NCBI RefSeq assembly: GCF_015354245.1
Contig: NZ_JADKYZ010000003.1
Coordinates: forward strand, 618,043 to 682,042
DNA: 64,000 nucleotides
Reading direction: 5' to 3'
Source of the DNA: Diaphorobacter caeni
Lineage (GTDB): Bacteria; Pseudomonadota; Gammaproteobacteria; Burkholderiales; Burkholderiaceae_C
In this document: positions 10,171 through 22,133 of the stretch, piece after piece
Numbering within the stretch: the first letter of the stretch is position 1
How the letters are laid out: each line of letters starts with the position of its first letter
The notes under the pieces: model-generated
Seen by the model: only the letters and a program-made list of their open reading frames with translations
Told to the model about the DNA's origin: nothing
Databases searched by the model: none
Program-made: the position numbers and the translations under genes

Positions 10171-11889
10171 TCATTCCGGGTGATTTTCCAAAGTGGGCGC
10201 GCTCGGCTGCAGCTGGGTGCGCGCAAGCAGCACCACGGGCAGCAGGCCCGCGACCACGATCAGCAGCGCCGCGACAGCGCCCTCTTCATACGTGCCGCGC
10301 GCGGCCTCCGCGTACAGCCAGGTGGCGAGCGTATCGAAGTTCGCGGGGCGCAACAGCAGCGTGGCGGGCAGCTCCTTCATCGCATCGACGAACACCAGCA
10401 GCGCACTGGCCGCGATGGCAGGCCTGAGCAGCGGCAGGTGCACGCGCAGCAGCGTGCCAAAGGCCGTCTCGCCGAGCAGGCGCGATGCCTGCTCCAGCGT
10501 CGCGGGAATGCGCTGCAGACCGGACTCCAGGCCGCCCACGGGAATCACCAGAAAACGGATGCCGCAGGCCACAACCAGCACCACGCCAAGCGCCATCAGG
10601 GGCAGGCCCGGTAGATTCAGCAGGCGCGCGATGCCGCCGTCCAACGCCAGCGCAGGCGTGAGCAGACCAATCGCCAGCACCGTGCCGGGAATCGCATAGC
10701 CGAGCGTAGCGACGCGGGCCTGCCAGCGCGATGGCGCGCGCGTGCTCACGCCGTTGCGCGTGGCCCAGGCGACGATGAGACCGGCGATCACCGTCACGAC
10801 CGTCACGCCAAGCGCGAGCGTGAGCGTGTTGGCAAGACTCGCCCACAGCCCCGCCGAAACGCCCTGCCCCTGGCTCAGTCGCTTGTAGCTTTCCCAGCAC
10901 AGATACATGGCGGGTGCGACGAATCCGATCAGCACCGGCACGGCGGTGAACAGCGTGGCGAGCCACGCCCGCATGCCGTGCAGTCGCTCGGGCTGAATCG
11001 CACGCATGCGCTGCGCCGAGCCGTAGCGCTGATGGCGGCGCGCATGGCGCTCCATCCACACCAGCGCGACAACGACGAGCAGCATGGAGCACGCGATCTG
11101 TGCGGCTCCGGCCAGATCGGTGCGGGTGATCCAGGTGGTGTAGACCGACACGGTGAGCGTGTTGACGCCCAGAAATTCGGACGCGCCGATGTCGTTGAGC
11201 GTCTCGAGCAGCGCAAGGCTCAGGCCCACCGCCAGCGCGGGTCGCGCCATCGGCAGCGCCACGCGGCGAAACGCGCCCCAGCGGCTCTCACCGAGCATGC
11301 GCGCAGCTTCCATCAAGTGCGCGGGCTGCGTCATGAACATGGCCCGCGCCGTCATGTAGACATAGGGGTAGAGCACAAAGCCGAGCACGAACACCGCGCC
11401 GCCCATCGAGCGCAGATCGGGCAGACGCCATTCACGGGGACTGCTGTAGCCCAGCATCCAGCGCAGCGCGCCCTGCACCGGGCCGATCGGATGCAGCAGG
11501 TCGAGATACGCGAACGCGACGATGTACGCCGGCATCGCCAGCGGCAACAGCAGCGCCCAGTGCAGCAGCTTTCGACCGGGAAAATCATGCGCGCTGACCA
11601 GCCACGCGCAGCCGGTGCCGATGACCAGCGTGAGCACGCCCACGCCCGCCATCAGCAGCGCGGTGTTGAGCGCGGCATCGGGCAACACGTACTGCACCAG
11701 ATGCGTCCAGTGCGCCCAATCGGCACCGAGCGCAAGCCAGATCAGCGACACCACGGGCGCAAGCACGCCCAGCGCGATCAGCACTGATGTGCCCTGCCAC
11801 AAAGCACCAACGGGACGCCGGCGAAATGCCGAGCGCCCCGTCACGGGTGTTGAGTCAGAAAGCGGGATCGTGCTCGCCTCAGCGGTCAA
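10171..11889 (-). CDS. fbpB: ferric-iron-type ABC transporter permease (fused)
   Basis: 572 residues with about 12 membrane segments: two BPD-type permease halves in one chain, as in FbpB/SfuB. EAA-like loops are seen at EAARMLGESRWGAFRRVALP and EQASRLLGETAFGTLLRVHLP. The start is a TTG at 11889 overlapping the end of the binding-protein gene by 11 bases, which suggests translational coupling. No ATG occurs early in the frame, so this start is the best available. Inner-membrane channel of the iron importer. Confidence 0.88.
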   Translation of the reverse strand: MTAEASTIPLSDSTPVTGRSAFRRRPVGALWQGTSVLIALGVLAPVVSLIWLALGADWAHWTHLVQYVLPDAALNTALLMAGVGVLTLVIGTGCAWLVSAHDFPGRKLLHWALLLPLAMPAYIVAFAYLDLLHPIGPVQGALRWMLGYSSPREWRLPDLRSMGGAVFVLGFVLYPYVYMTARAMFMTQPAHLMEAARMLGESRWGAFRRVALPMARPALAVGLSLALLETLNDIGASEFLGVNTLTVSVYTTWITRTDLAGAAQIACSMLLVVVALVWMERHARRHQRYGSAQRMRAIQPERLHGMRAWLATLFTAVPVLIGFVAPAMYLCWESYKRLSQGQGVSAGLWASLANTLTLALGVTVVTVIAGLIVAWATRNGVSTRAPSRWQARVATLGYAIPGTVLAIGLLTPALALDGGIARLLNLPGLPLMALGVVLVVACGIRFLVIPVGGLESGLQRIPATLEQASRLLGETAFGTLLRVHLPLLRPAIAASALLVFVDAMKELPATLLLRPANFDTLATWLYAEAARGTYEEGAVAALLIVVAGLLPVVLLARTQLQPSAPTLENHPE

Positions 11890-12916
11890 AGCCCACCTTG
11901 TCCACCAGCGCGCTCGCCTGCTTGCGGTGCTTGGCGATTTCGGTCAGCGGCAGCGGATCGATCTTGAGCTCGCCGATGGACTGCGCGACCACCGGATCAA
12001 GCGCCACACCCTTGCGCACCGGGTGCTCGTAGTTGGCCTGTGCGTACATGTTCTGCGCCGGCTCGGAGACCAGGAACTCCAGCAGCTTGACCGCGTTGGC
12101 ACGCTGCGGCGCGTTCTTGGCGACCGATGCGCCCGAAATGTTGACGTGCGTGCCGCCGCTCTTTTCGTTGGCGAAGGTCGGCTTGATCACCTTGATCGCA
12201 TCGCCCCACTTGCGCGCGTCCGTGCCTTCCTTCGAGGCCTTCATATGGCCCACGTAGTAGGTGTTGGCCAGGCCGATGTCGCAGATGCCGCCGAGGATGT
12301 CGCGTGCCACGTCTCGGTCGCCGCCGGTGGCCTTGCGCGCCAGATTGTTCTTCACGCCGCGCAGCCACTGCTCGGTCTTGGCCTCGCCGTCATGCGCGAT
12401 CATCGCGGCCACCAGAGCCGTGTTGTAGGGGTGCTGGCCCGCGCGGATGCAGACCTTGCCCTTCCACTTGGGGTCGGCCAGATCTTCATAACGGAAGCTC
12501 TTGAGCGGCAGATTCTTCTCGGCATACAGCACGCGCGCCCGCATGGACAGCGTGTACCACGAGCCATCCGCACCGCGCAGGTTGGCAGGAATCGCGGATT
12601 CGAGCACGGCGGACTTCACCGGCTGCGTCACGCCGCCTTCGACCAGATCGAGCAGATTGCCCGCATCCACCGTCATCAGCACATCGGCGGGTGAGCGTTC
12701 GCCTTCGGCCTTGACGCGCTCGAGCAGGCCGTCCTTCACGAACACCGTGTTCACCTTGATCTTGCTTTGCGCCGTGAACGCGGCCAGCAGCGGCTGGATC
12801 AGCGCGGGTTCACGCGTCGTGTAGACCGTCACCTCGTCGGCCGCGGCCTGAGCGGAAACGGCTGCCGTGGCGGCCAGCGCGGCCACCGTCAAAGCGAAAG
12901 AAAAACGATGCTTCAT
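11879..12916 (-). CDS. fbpA: ferric-iron-type ABC transporter substrate-binding protein
   Basis: 345 residues from the ATG at 12916 (MKHRFSFALTVAALAATAAVS), with a signal peptide ending near AQA-A. The mature part opens DEVTVYTTREPALIQPLL and contains the conserved ADVLMTVDAGNL and LANTYYVGHM of the FbpA/FutA family, where neighbouring tyrosines bind Fe(III). Periplasmic. First gene of the operon with permease and ATPase; a Fur-box-like sequence lies about 70 bases upstream. Confidence 0.92.
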   Translation of the reverse strand: MKHRFSFALTVAALAATAAVSAQAAADEVTVYTTREPALIQPLLAAFTAQSKIKVNTVFVKDGLLERVKAEGERSPADVLMTVDAGNLLDLVEGGVTQPVKSAVLESAIPANLRGADGSWYTLSMRARVLYAEKNLPLKSFRYEDLADPKWKGKVCIRAGQHPYNTALVAAMIAHDGEAKTEQWLRGVKNNLARKATGGDRDVARDILGGICDIGLANTYYVGHMKASKEGTDARKWGDAIKVIKPTFANEKSGGTHVNISGASVAKNAPQRANAVKLLEFLVSEPAQNMYAQANYEHPVRKGVALDPVVAQSIGELKIDPLPLTEIAKHRKQASALVDKVGFDR

Positions 12917-12986
12917 GTCGAGTCCCAAAGTTGTTGTGAGCGCCATTGGCGCAGCGTCCACGAGGAGCGCCTGTCAGCGGAATGCT

Positions 12987-13005
12987 GCGAATGGTAATGG
13001 TTCTC
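12987..13005 (-). promoter_or_regulatory. Fur-box-like operator upstream of the iron transporter
   Basis: The 19-mer gcgaatggtaatggttctc matches 13 of 19 positions of the classic Fur consensus gataatgataatcattatc, including the central aat..taat core. It lies 71 bases before the binding-protein start, where a promoter operator would be expected. Match counted by hand; no binding data. Confidence 0.55.
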
Positions 13006-13203
13006 AACACAACCGCCCGGACTAACCCCTAGACAGCGAGGGCTCAATCGTCCGTACCGAGGGCAAATCAGCTACTCAAGGCGCACCGAACTTCACAATG
13101 CACTGAAACTCTCAAGCGCCGATTGAGAGCGAACATGCAAGCCACGCGAGAGCGGCGGGACGAGCGAAGCGACTCACCCCTCCAGCCATCCGTCAGCCAT
13201 CCT

Positions 13204-15039
13204 TCAGAACGCATCGACGGCCATGTCCGCACAGGTCATGTCGCGCGTCCGCGCCACCTCCAGCCACGCGCCGATCTTCGGCAGTTCGTAGCCGAAGAAA
13301 TAGCGCATCGCGCTCATGCGTCCGGCGTTTTGCGGATCGGCGAGCGACGCGTCCTTCTCCAGCACGCTGCACGCCACATCCAGCCAGATCCACGCGATCA
13401 CCATGTGACCGAAGCCCTGCATGTAAGGCACGGCGTTGGCGAGCGCCTCGTGCGGATTCTCATGGGCCCATGCGGCCTTGGTGACCGATCCCACCTCGGC
13501 GAGGGCGCGCGCCAGCGCATTGGCATGGCCCGCAAGCGCGGCGTGCGCCATGGCCTTCTGGATGGTGGCGTTCACCGTCTCGGCCAGCAGTTTGAGCCCC
13601 GCCCCGCCCTGCATGCGCACCTTGCGCCCCAGCAGGTCGGCGGCCTGGATGCCGTGCGTGCCCTCGTGAATCATGTTCAGCCGGTTGTCGCGCCAGTACT
13701 GCTCGACCGGAAAGTCACGCGTATAGCCATACCCGCCATGCACCTGAATCGCGAGCGAATTCGCTTCCAGACACCATTCGCTCGGCCAGCTCTTGGCAAT
13801 CGGCGTGAGCACTTCGAGCAGCAGTCTGGCGCGCTCTGCCTCGTCCTTGGGCGCCGTGCGACCTTCGTCCACCAGCCGCGCGCAATACAGATTGAGCGCC
13901 AGCGCCCCTTCCCCATACGCCTTCTGCGCCAGCAGCATGCGCTTCACGTCGGCGTGCTCGATGATGGGCACGGGTGACTGCGAAGCGTCCTTGCCACCCT
14001 GCCCCACGGGCCTGCCCTGCGTGCGGGTCTTCGCATAGTCGAGACTCGCGCAATAGCCCGCAAGCCCCAGCATCGTCGCCGCCATGCCGATGGCGATGCG
14101 CGCCTCGTTCATCATGTGGAACATGTTCTTGAGGCCCTCGCCCGGCTGGCCGACCAGATAGCCGATCGCGCCCGCCCTGCCCCGCACAGGGTACTTTCCT
14201 TCACCAAAATTCAACAGCGTGTTGGTCGTGCCACGCCAGCCGAGCTTGTGGTTCAGCCCCGCGAGCGCCACGTCATTGCGCTCGCCGGTCAGCTCGCCCT
14301 GCTCGTTCACCAGGCGCTTGGGCACGATGAACAGCGAGATGCCCTTCACGCCCGCCACGAGCTTGCCCTGCTCGTCGGGGATCTTGGCCAGCACCAGGTG
14401 CACGATGTTCTCGGTCAGCTCATGCTCGCCCGCACTGATCCACATCTTGTTGCCACGCAGGCGATAGCGCGCACCGAGCGCGTCGCTCTCAAACCCTTCG
14501 CCATCGGGCTCGGCACGCGTGGCGATGTCGCTGAGCGACGATCCCGCCTGCGGCTCCGACAGCGCCATCGTGCCCGCCCAGCGCCCGTTGAACTCATTGG
14601 CCGCAAACACTTGCCGCTGCACGGGCGACCCCGCCACCAGAATCGCATTCGCGTTCGCAGAAGTCAGCATGCTGGTGTTGATGCTGACCGACGCACTCGA
14701 AAAGAACCCATTCGCCGCCGCCTCCACCACGTAGGGCAACTGCATGCCGCCCAGCTCATAGTCCTGCGCGGCACTCAGCATCCCGCTCTCCGCATAGGCC
14801 AGCCGCGCGTCATGAGTGCACTGCGGCAGAACCACCCGCTCGCCATCGAAGTGCGGCTCCTGCACATCGACCGTGCGATTGAATGGCGCGAACTTCTCCC
14901 GCGCGATGCGCTCGCAGGTGTCGAGCACCGCATCAAAGGTCTCCCGCGAGTGATCCGCAAATCGCTCACGCGTGGTCAGCTTCGACACATCGAGCCAGTC
15001 ATGAAGAAGAAAATCAGCGGTGGTACGCAAGTGGCTCAT
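13204..15039 (-). CDS. acyl-CoA dehydrogenase (DmdC-like, ~600 aa class)
   Basis: 611 residues, the long class of acyl-CoA dehydrogenases with an extra C-terminal helical domain after the FAD-binding core. Seen: MALSEPQAGSSLSDI (FAD/substrate loop), KMWISAGEHE, VHGGYGYTRDFPVEQYWRDN and the catalytic-base segment IHEGTHGIQAADLLGRK. It forms the trans-2-enoyl-CoA by flavin-dependent oxidation, passing electrons to ETF. The chain could belong to fatty-acid or 3-methylthiopropionyl-CoA breakdown; neighbours do not decide. Single gene, apparently not in an operon. Confidence 0.9.
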   Translation of the reverse strand: MSHLRTTADFLLHDWLDVSKLTTRERFADHSRETFDAVLDTCERIAREKFAPFNRTVDVQEPHFDGERVVLPQCTHDARLAYAESGMLSAAQDYELGGMQLPYVVEAAANGFFSSASVSINTSMLTSANANAILVAGSPVQRQVFAANEFNGRWAGTMALSEPQAGSSLSDIATRAEPDGEGFESDALGARYRLRGNKMWISAGEHELTENIVHLVLAKIPDEQGKLVAGVKGISLFIVPKRLVNEQGELTGERNDVALAGLNHKLGWRGTTNTLLNFGEGKYPVRGRAGAIGYLVGQPGEGLKNMFHMMNEARIAIGMAATMLGLAGYCASLDYAKTRTQGRPVGQGGKDASQSPVPIIEHADVKRMLLAQKAYGEGALALNLYCARLVDEGRTAPKDEAERARLLLEVLTPIAKSWPSEWCLEANSLAIQVHGGYGYTRDFPVEQYWRDNRLNMIHEGTHGIQAADLLGRKVRMQGGAGLKLLAETVNATIQKAMAHAALAGHANALARALAEVGSVTKAAWAHENPHEALANAVPYMQGFGHMVIAWIWLDVACSVLEKDASLADPQNAGRMSAMRYFFGYELPKIGAWLEVARTRDMTCADMAVDAF

Positions 15040-15134
15040 GGCGAATCAATCCAACGAATAACGGTGTGCAGACATTGCCCGCGAAGAATAACGAGATGCG
15101 CGGATTCGGACGAGCAACGGCAGTCGCCTGTGTG

Positions 15135-16073
15135 TCATTCGTGCATCCGCTTTGCCGCGTTCCTAAGCGCATCCAGCACAGCCACCAGCGCCAGACTGGG
15201 CTCCCGTGCATCCCACACCATGCCGATGGGCCCGACGTTGGAGCTCAAGCGCAAAGCCAGCGCAGAGAGCAGGCGGCGAGCCTGATTGCGCCGCGCCGCC
15301 GCGCCTGAAAGCACGCCGATGGCATCGGTGCGCCGCAGCACCTCCTCGGTCACGGTCGTGGAAGCCGACTCCAGCCATGCGCGCGGCGGCGCCAGCCCAT
15401 GATCGAGAAAGCTCGCATCGAGCGCGCGGCGCAACGCGGTCTCCGGTGGCGGCAGCACCCATGGACAGTCGCGAACATCGCTCCAGCGCAGCGTGCGCTT
15501 GCGTGCCAACGGATGACCGGTGCGCACGACGACGGCGTGCAGATCATCGAACAACGTCTCCTGCAGCAGTCCACCGCCAAACGCGCGTTCGTCGAGACGA
15601 CCGACCAGGATATCCAGTTCGCTGCGCTCGAATCGAGTCCACAGACCCGCGGCAATGTCTTCGACGATCTGCAGGTGGGGGCCGCTCGGCTCCGACTGCA
15701 TCTCGACAATGGCCGCAGGCACCAATTCCACCGCTGCCGCAAGCATCACACCCATGCGCACGCAGCCGGTGGCGCCGACAGACACCGCGCGCAACTCGTC
15801 GCCAAGCGCATGCGAATCGGCCACCATGCGGCGCGCGTGCCGCCGCACCGGTGCCAGATACGCCGTCGCGCGAATCTGCCTGCCGCGCACGAACAGAGGT
15901 ACGCCGAGCGCGGCTTCGATTTCGGACAGCCATTGGGACACGGCGGGCTGTGTGCTTCCGAGCGCATCGGCAGCTGCAGTGATGCTGCCGCAGCGCGCAA
16001 TGGCCAGCAACACCTCCAAGTGCCGCAGCCTCAGACGCCGGAGGTTCAAAGCAAAGGCAGAATCTTCCATCAT
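15135..16073 (-). CDS. LysR-family transcriptional regulator
   Basis: 312 residues from the ATG at 16073 (MMEDSAFALNLRRLRLRHLE); an in-frame TTG at 16091 is less likely. The N-terminal winged helix shows LEVLLAIARCGSITAAADALGSTQPAVSQWLSEIEAALG (in part), followed by the LysR substrate-binding domain of two alpha/beta lobes. It is divergent from the Bug-protein/hydrolase pair, the classic arrangement for control of that pair by the imported ligand. Confidence 0.92.
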   Translation of the reverse strand: MMEDSAFALNLRRLRLRHLEVLLAIARCGSITAAADALGSTQPAVSQWLSEIEAALGVPLFVRGRQIRATAYLAPVRRHARRMVADSHALGDELRAVSVGATGCVRMGVMLAAAVELVPAAIVEMQSEPSGPHLQIVEDIAAGLWTRFERSELDILVGRLDERAFGGGLLQETLFDDLHAVVVRTGHPLARKRTLRWSDVRDCPWVLPPPETALRRALDASFLDHGLAPPRAWLESASTTVTEEVLRRTDAIGVLSGAAARRNQARRLLSALALRLSSNVGPIGMVWDAREPSLALVAVLDALRNAAKRMHE

Positions 16074-16167
16074 AAAAATCCATGAAAGCAAATGAATTTA
16101 CGGCTGGATCATTATGAAAGATCGTCGCAACATGGCAAGCATGACGATCCCCGTCAAGGAGTGTTCC

Positions 16168-17136
16168 ATGCGAAACGTGATTACCCTGACACTGCTGGCT
16201 TGCGCCTCTCTCACCGTCCACGCGCAGGCGGCCAGTTGCCCGCCAGAGCGTCCTATCCGGCTGGTCGTGCCGTTTCCTGCGGGCGGCGGCACGGACATCA
16301 TCGCGCGCAAGCTCGGCGAGCATTTGCGACAGGACCTCAAGCAGACCGTCGTCGTGGACAACCGCGCCGGAGCCAGCGGCAACATCGGTGCTGACCATGT
16401 CGCGCACTCCGCGCCCGACGGCTGCACGCTGATGCTCACCGCCGCCCCGTTCGCGATCGCTCCAGCGGTCTTCAAGGGGCTGCCGTTCGATCCAGTCAAG
16501 GACTTCAGCGCCGTTGCGAAGATAGCCTCCGTGCCGCTGCTGATCGTGACCCGCGCAGATTCGCCGCTCAGGGACCTCTCCGATCTGGTCAATGCAGCCA
16601 AGCGCAGGCCAGATGGCATCAGCTACGGGACCTTCGGCACAGGCGCACCGCCCCATCTCGTAGGCTCTCGCATGCAGCAACTCGGGGGCTTTCGCATGAC
16701 GCATGTGCCCTACAAGGGCGGCCAGGCCGCGCTGCCTGACATCCTGTCCGGCCAGCTGGACATCGCCATCATGGATGTCGTCTCGATGGCACCTCTGGTC
16801 CGCTCCGGGCGCTTGCGCGCGCTGGCCATCACCGGCTCCGAACGTGCTTCCGCACTGCCCGACGTGCCGACGCTCGCGCAGGCAGGAATCGCATTCGACA
16901 CTGTCGGCTGGTACGCCGTGTTCGGCCCGGCGAAGATGAGCGCAGCCACCATCACTCGGCTCAACCATGCTGTGAACCTCGCCATGACGCAACCCGAAAT
17001 GCGCAAATCCGTGCTCGACAGCGGAGCCCTTCCCATCGACCCCGCACCCACCGCAGCGCAATGGCAAGCCGCGTTCAACGAGGAGGTCCGCATCTGGGGG
17101 CAGATCGCGCAGGACGCGCACATCACGCTCGACTGA
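16168..17136 (+). CDS. Bug/TctC-family tripartite tricarboxylate binding protein
   Basis: 322 residues from the ATG at 16168 (MRNVITLTLLACASLTVHA), preceded by aagga; signal peptide cleaved near AQA-A. Family marks: RPIRLVVPFPAGGGTDIIAR, VVVDNRAGASGNIG, and HVPYKGGQAALPDI. Binds carboxylates in the periplasm for TctAB-type importers; no TctA/TctB genes are nearby, so it must use a distant permease. Divergent from the LysR gene and followed 27 bases later by an alpha/beta hydrolase that may act on the same ligand. Confidence 0.93.
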   Translation: MRNVITLTLLACASLTVHAQAASCPPERPIRLVVPFPAGGGTDIIARKLGEHLRQDLKQTVVVDNRAGASGNIGADHVAHSAPDGCTLMLTAAPFAIAPAVFKGLPFDPVKDFSAVAKIASVPLLIVTRADSPLRDLSDLVNAAKRRPDGISYGTFGTGAPPHLVGSRMQQLGGFRMTHVPYKGGQAALPDILSGQLDIAIMDVVSMAPLVRSGRLRALAITGSERASALPDVPTLAQAGIAFDTVGWYAVFGPAKMSAATITRLNHAVNLAMTQPEMRKSVLDSGALPIDPAPTAAQWQAAFNEEVRIWGQIAQDAHITLD

Positions 17137-17163
17137 CGACATTCAAGCTTGCCGCAAGAAACC

Positions 17164-18087
17164 ATGAACACATTGCATCCAACATTCTCGACCGCCGCAA
17201 AAAACGCTGCTGCGGCATCGATTCAGGAACTGCGCGACGTCCCCTACTCCAGCGCGCTGATCGGCTGGAGCAGCGGCGCACCACGACCACGAACCTTGAC
17301 AATGAACGTCTATGTGCCGCCCGCCTCCCCTGAAGGCGCGAAGCGTCCCGCGCTGGTGATGGCCTTCGGCGGAGCCTTTCATCGCGGTTGCAAAGAAGAC
17401 GACAGCTTCGAGGCGGAGGGCCGAAACACCGCTGTGGCGGAATACTGCCGTCGATTCGCGGAGCGTGGCTTCGTCACTGCTTCCATCGACTACCGACTGG
17501 TCACCGAAGACCCCGATCCCGGCACCACGCCCGTCATCGGTCACCCCGAAAACATCCCCACCTCGCGCGTATCCTACGTGCGCGAACTGCTGGGACTGCC
17601 TCCCGCCACCCCGCAAATGCTCGGTGCCGGCATCGAAGCCGCGAGCGACGACATGGCGAGCGCCATCGCCTTCATCCACCGCATGTCCGACACATGGCAT
17701 ATCGACCGCCACCGCGTCGTCGCGGGCGGCTTCTCGGCAGGCGCACGCACCGCGCTGAACGCCGCATTCGGCGAGAAAGCCCCGGTAGCGGCCGTCATCT
17801 CGTTGTCAGGCTACATCGACATCCACGACCTGAACCGGCATGCACCAACAGGAGCCCAAGCCCCGGCAGTACTGCTGATCAACGGATCCCACGATCTCGA
17901 CTACATCGTGCACAACACCCCGGCAATGGTCCAAAGCCTGCAAACCCTGGGCATCCGCCATCGCCACGCTGTGGTGAATGAGGCGGGGCATTTTTACGAC
18001 CGTAACGCACGACTCACCTGGCAGGATGGCCATGAACCATGCACCGTTGAGCAGGCCATCGCCACATTTCTGAAAGATGTGCTGTGA
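17164..18087 (+). CDS. alpha/beta hydrolase (carboxylesterase/lipase-like)
   Basis: 307 residues from the ATG at 17164. Alpha/beta-hydrolase features: an oxyanion-type MAFGGAFHRG segment, nucleophile elbow GGFSAGA, acid region INGSHDLDY and a C-terminal VNEAGHFY histidine. No signal peptide, so cytosolic. Probably an esterase or hydrolase for a compound handled together with the Bug protein just upstream; substrate unknown. An in-frame TTG at 17149 is an unlikely alternative start. Confidence 0.85.
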   Translation: MNTLHPTFSTAAKNAAAASIQELRDVPYSSALIGWSSGAPRPRTLTMNVYVPPASPEGAKRPALVMAFGGAFHRGCKEDDSFEAEGRNTAVAEYCRRFAERGFVTASIDYRLVTEDPDPGTTPVIGHPENIPTSRVSYVRELLGLPPATPQMLGAGIEAASDDMASAIAFIHRMSDTWHIDRHRVVAGGFSAGARTALNAAFGEKAPVAAVISLSGYIDIHDLNRHAPTGAQAPAVLLINGSHDLDYIVHNTPAMVQSLQTLGIRHRHAVVNEAGHFYDRNARLTWQDGHEPCTVEQAIATFLKDVL

Positions 18088-18306
18088 CCACGGCATTTCT
18101 TCGCACCCGCATCGAAAGCAGCAGAACCGTGAGACAGGCAGTGAACCCGAATCACACCCCACCTGCAAGACAGGCCACCAACCAAGCGTTGAAGGCTCAA
18201 ACGGTACTGTTGGGCAGCAAGCCTTAACAACGTTAACAACGATGCATGGCGGCCTCCAAACGACCGCTCATCCACCACCGACCCGTTTCATCTGACCAAG
18301 AAAAAA

Positions 18307-18333
18307 GCCGCTTGCGTCAAAAACACAAGCGGC
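18307..18333 (-). terminator. terminator of the thiolase transcript
   Basis: gccgcttg (18307-18314) pairs with caagcggc (18326-18333). On the minus strand the stem is followed by TTTTTTC, i.e. a rho-independent terminator 29 bases after the thiolase stop. Confidence 0.75.
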
Positions 18334-18361
18334 CTTCAAGCGGTCAGCGAGAAGAAAAGAA

Positions 18362-19537
18362 TCAGAGCACTTCAAACACTCCCGCCGCGCCCATGCCACC
18401 TCCGATGCACATGGTCACGCACACGCGCTTGGCGCCGCGGCGCTTGCCTTCGATGAGGGCGTGGCCGGTCAGGCGTTGGCCGCTCAGGCCGTAGGGGTGG
18501 CCCAGCGCAATGGCGCCGCCGTTCACGTTGAGCCTGTCGGCGGGAATGCCCAGCTTGTCGCGGCAGTAGATGACCTGCACGGCGAAGGCCTCGTTGAGTT
18601 CCCAAAGGTCGATGTCATTGACCGTAAGACCCAGCTTCTTGAGCACCTTCGGCACGGCGAAGACCGGCCCGATGCCCATTTCATCAGGCTCGCACCCCGC
18701 CACCGCGAAGCCGAGAAAGCGGCCCAGCGGTTTGAGGTTCTTGCGGCTCGCGTAGTCCTCGCTCACCACCACGCAGGCACCCGCGCCGTCCGAGAACTGG
18801 CTCGCGTTGCCGGCCGTCACCACGCCACCCGGCAGTGCGGATTTCAAGCCGCTGATGCCTTCCTTGGTCGTGCCTTCGCGCAGGCCTTCGTCCACGCTCA
18901 GCGTCACTTCCTTGGTGATCAGGCCCAGGGTCTTGTCGACCACGCCGGCCGTCACGGTGATCGGCGCGATCTCGTCCTTGAACAGACCTGCGACCTGTGC
19001 CGCGCATGCTTTCTGCTGGCTGCCCGCACCGTATTCGTCCATCGCGTCGCGGCTGATGCCGTAGCGCTTGGCGACCTGTTCCGCCGTCTGCAGCATCGAC
19101 CAGAAAACTTCCGGCTTCTGCTTGGCGAGTTGCGGGTCGACCATCATGTGCTGGTTGATCTCCTGCTGCACGCACGAGATGCTTTCCAGCCCACCGGCCA
19201 CGTACGCGTCGCCCTCGCCCGCGATCACGCGCTGGGCGGCGAGCGCGATGGTCTGCAGTCCGGAGGAGCAGAAACGATTGACGGTGAGTCCGGAAACGCT
19301 GACCGGCAGACCCGCGCGGATGGCGATCTGGCGCGCGATGTTCTGGCCATCGGTGCCTTCAGGAAAGGCGCAGCCCATGATCACGTCTTCAATGTCCGCG
19401 GCATCGATGCCCGCGCGCTGCACGGCGTGCTGCACCGCGTGGCCGCCGAGCGTGGCGCCATAGGTCATGTTGAGGGCACCCTTCCAGCTCTTGGCGAGCG
19501 GGGTGCGGGCGGTGGAGACAATCACTGCGGAGGTCAT
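18362..19537 (-). CDS. thiolase (acetyl-CoA C-acyltransferase)
   Basis: 391 residues, standard thiolase length. The nucleophilic cysteine is in [17 protein letters not shown], the catalytic histidine in [16 protein letters not shown] and the second cysteine in [15 protein letters not shown]. Cleaves 3-ketoacyl-CoA with CoA in beta-oxidation. It lies 61 bases downstream of the FadB-like gene on the same strand, so both form a beta-oxidation operon; followed by a terminator. A 'FadA-like' label fits, but biosynthetic thiolases look similar. Confidence 0.93.
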   Translation of the reverse strand: MTSAVIVSTARTPLAKSWKGALNMTYGATLGGHAVQHAVQRAGIDAADIEDVIMGCAFPEGTDGQNIARQIAIRAGLPVSVSGLTVNRFCSSGLQTIALAAQRVIAGEGDAYVAGGLESISCVQQEINQHMMVDPQLAKQKPEVFWSMLQTAEQVAKRYGISRDAMDEYGAGSQQKACAAQVAGLFKDEIAPITVTAGVVDKTLGLITKEVTLSVDEGLREGTTKEGISGLKSALPGGVVTAGNASQFSDGAGACVVVSEDYASRKNLKPLGRFLGFAVAGCEPDEMGIGPVFAVPKVLKKLGLTVNDIDLWELNEAFAVQVIYCRDKLGIPADRLNVNGGAIALGHPYGLSGQRLTGHALIEGKRRGAKRVCVTMCIGGGMGAAGVFEVL

Positions 19538-19598
19538 TGCAATATTCCTTGTGTTCTATGCGTAGATCGGATGGAAGCGCTCAAGCTGCTCCGCGTCG

Positions 19599-21701
<2,103 letters not shown>

Positions 21702-22133
21702 TGCTGTTGCTCCTCGATTTGGAATAGAGAGAAAACGAACGGTCGTCCGATTTTTGGCGAGTCTAACGGGACTGCGCGACGTGATTTGTCTCAATCGGGA
21801 CAATGGCGAATGGAATGGCGAAAATGGCGCGCCGAATGGCGCGCCGCGCGCTTTTGTGGGGGTGTACCCGTTTTGGCACGGTGCAAAGACCCGGAAAAAG
21901 AGCCTAATCCATTGATGTGCCTAGACTTTTTCCAGCAACGCAGAATGAGCTGGTTTGCACCGGCCTAGGGCATGAAAACGGTCAGTTTGAGCGAGTTTTG
22001 GCACAAACCGACCAATCTGTAGCGCAATGTGAGCAGCCTTCCTCATGGGGGCAGATTCGGCGGAACGTCCATGCAGCGTGTCGCACCCAAAAATCGAAGG
22101 TACGACGCTCGGTGCGACATAAGGTGCGACGCC
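21702..22133. other. intergenic region and probable left border of the Mu-like element
   Basis: No gene is supported. The first part should hold the promoter of the FadB-like gene and includes a short run of atggcg-type repeats (about 21800-21845). TTTTGGCAC occurs at about 21871 and again near 21996. The last 60 bases contain the GGTGCGAC repeats listed separately. The left terminus of the element should lie here, but it is not fixed by a target duplication. Confidence 0.5.
22080..22130. repeat. GGTGCGAC-type short repeats beside the repressor gene
   Basis: ggtacgac (22099), ggtgcgac (22111) and ggtgcgac (22123) follow each other with an exact 12-base period; an inverted copy gtcgcacc lies at 22080-22087. 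Clustered short repeats near the end of a Mu-like element are typical of transposase-binding sites, but this role is inference. Confidence 0.6.
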
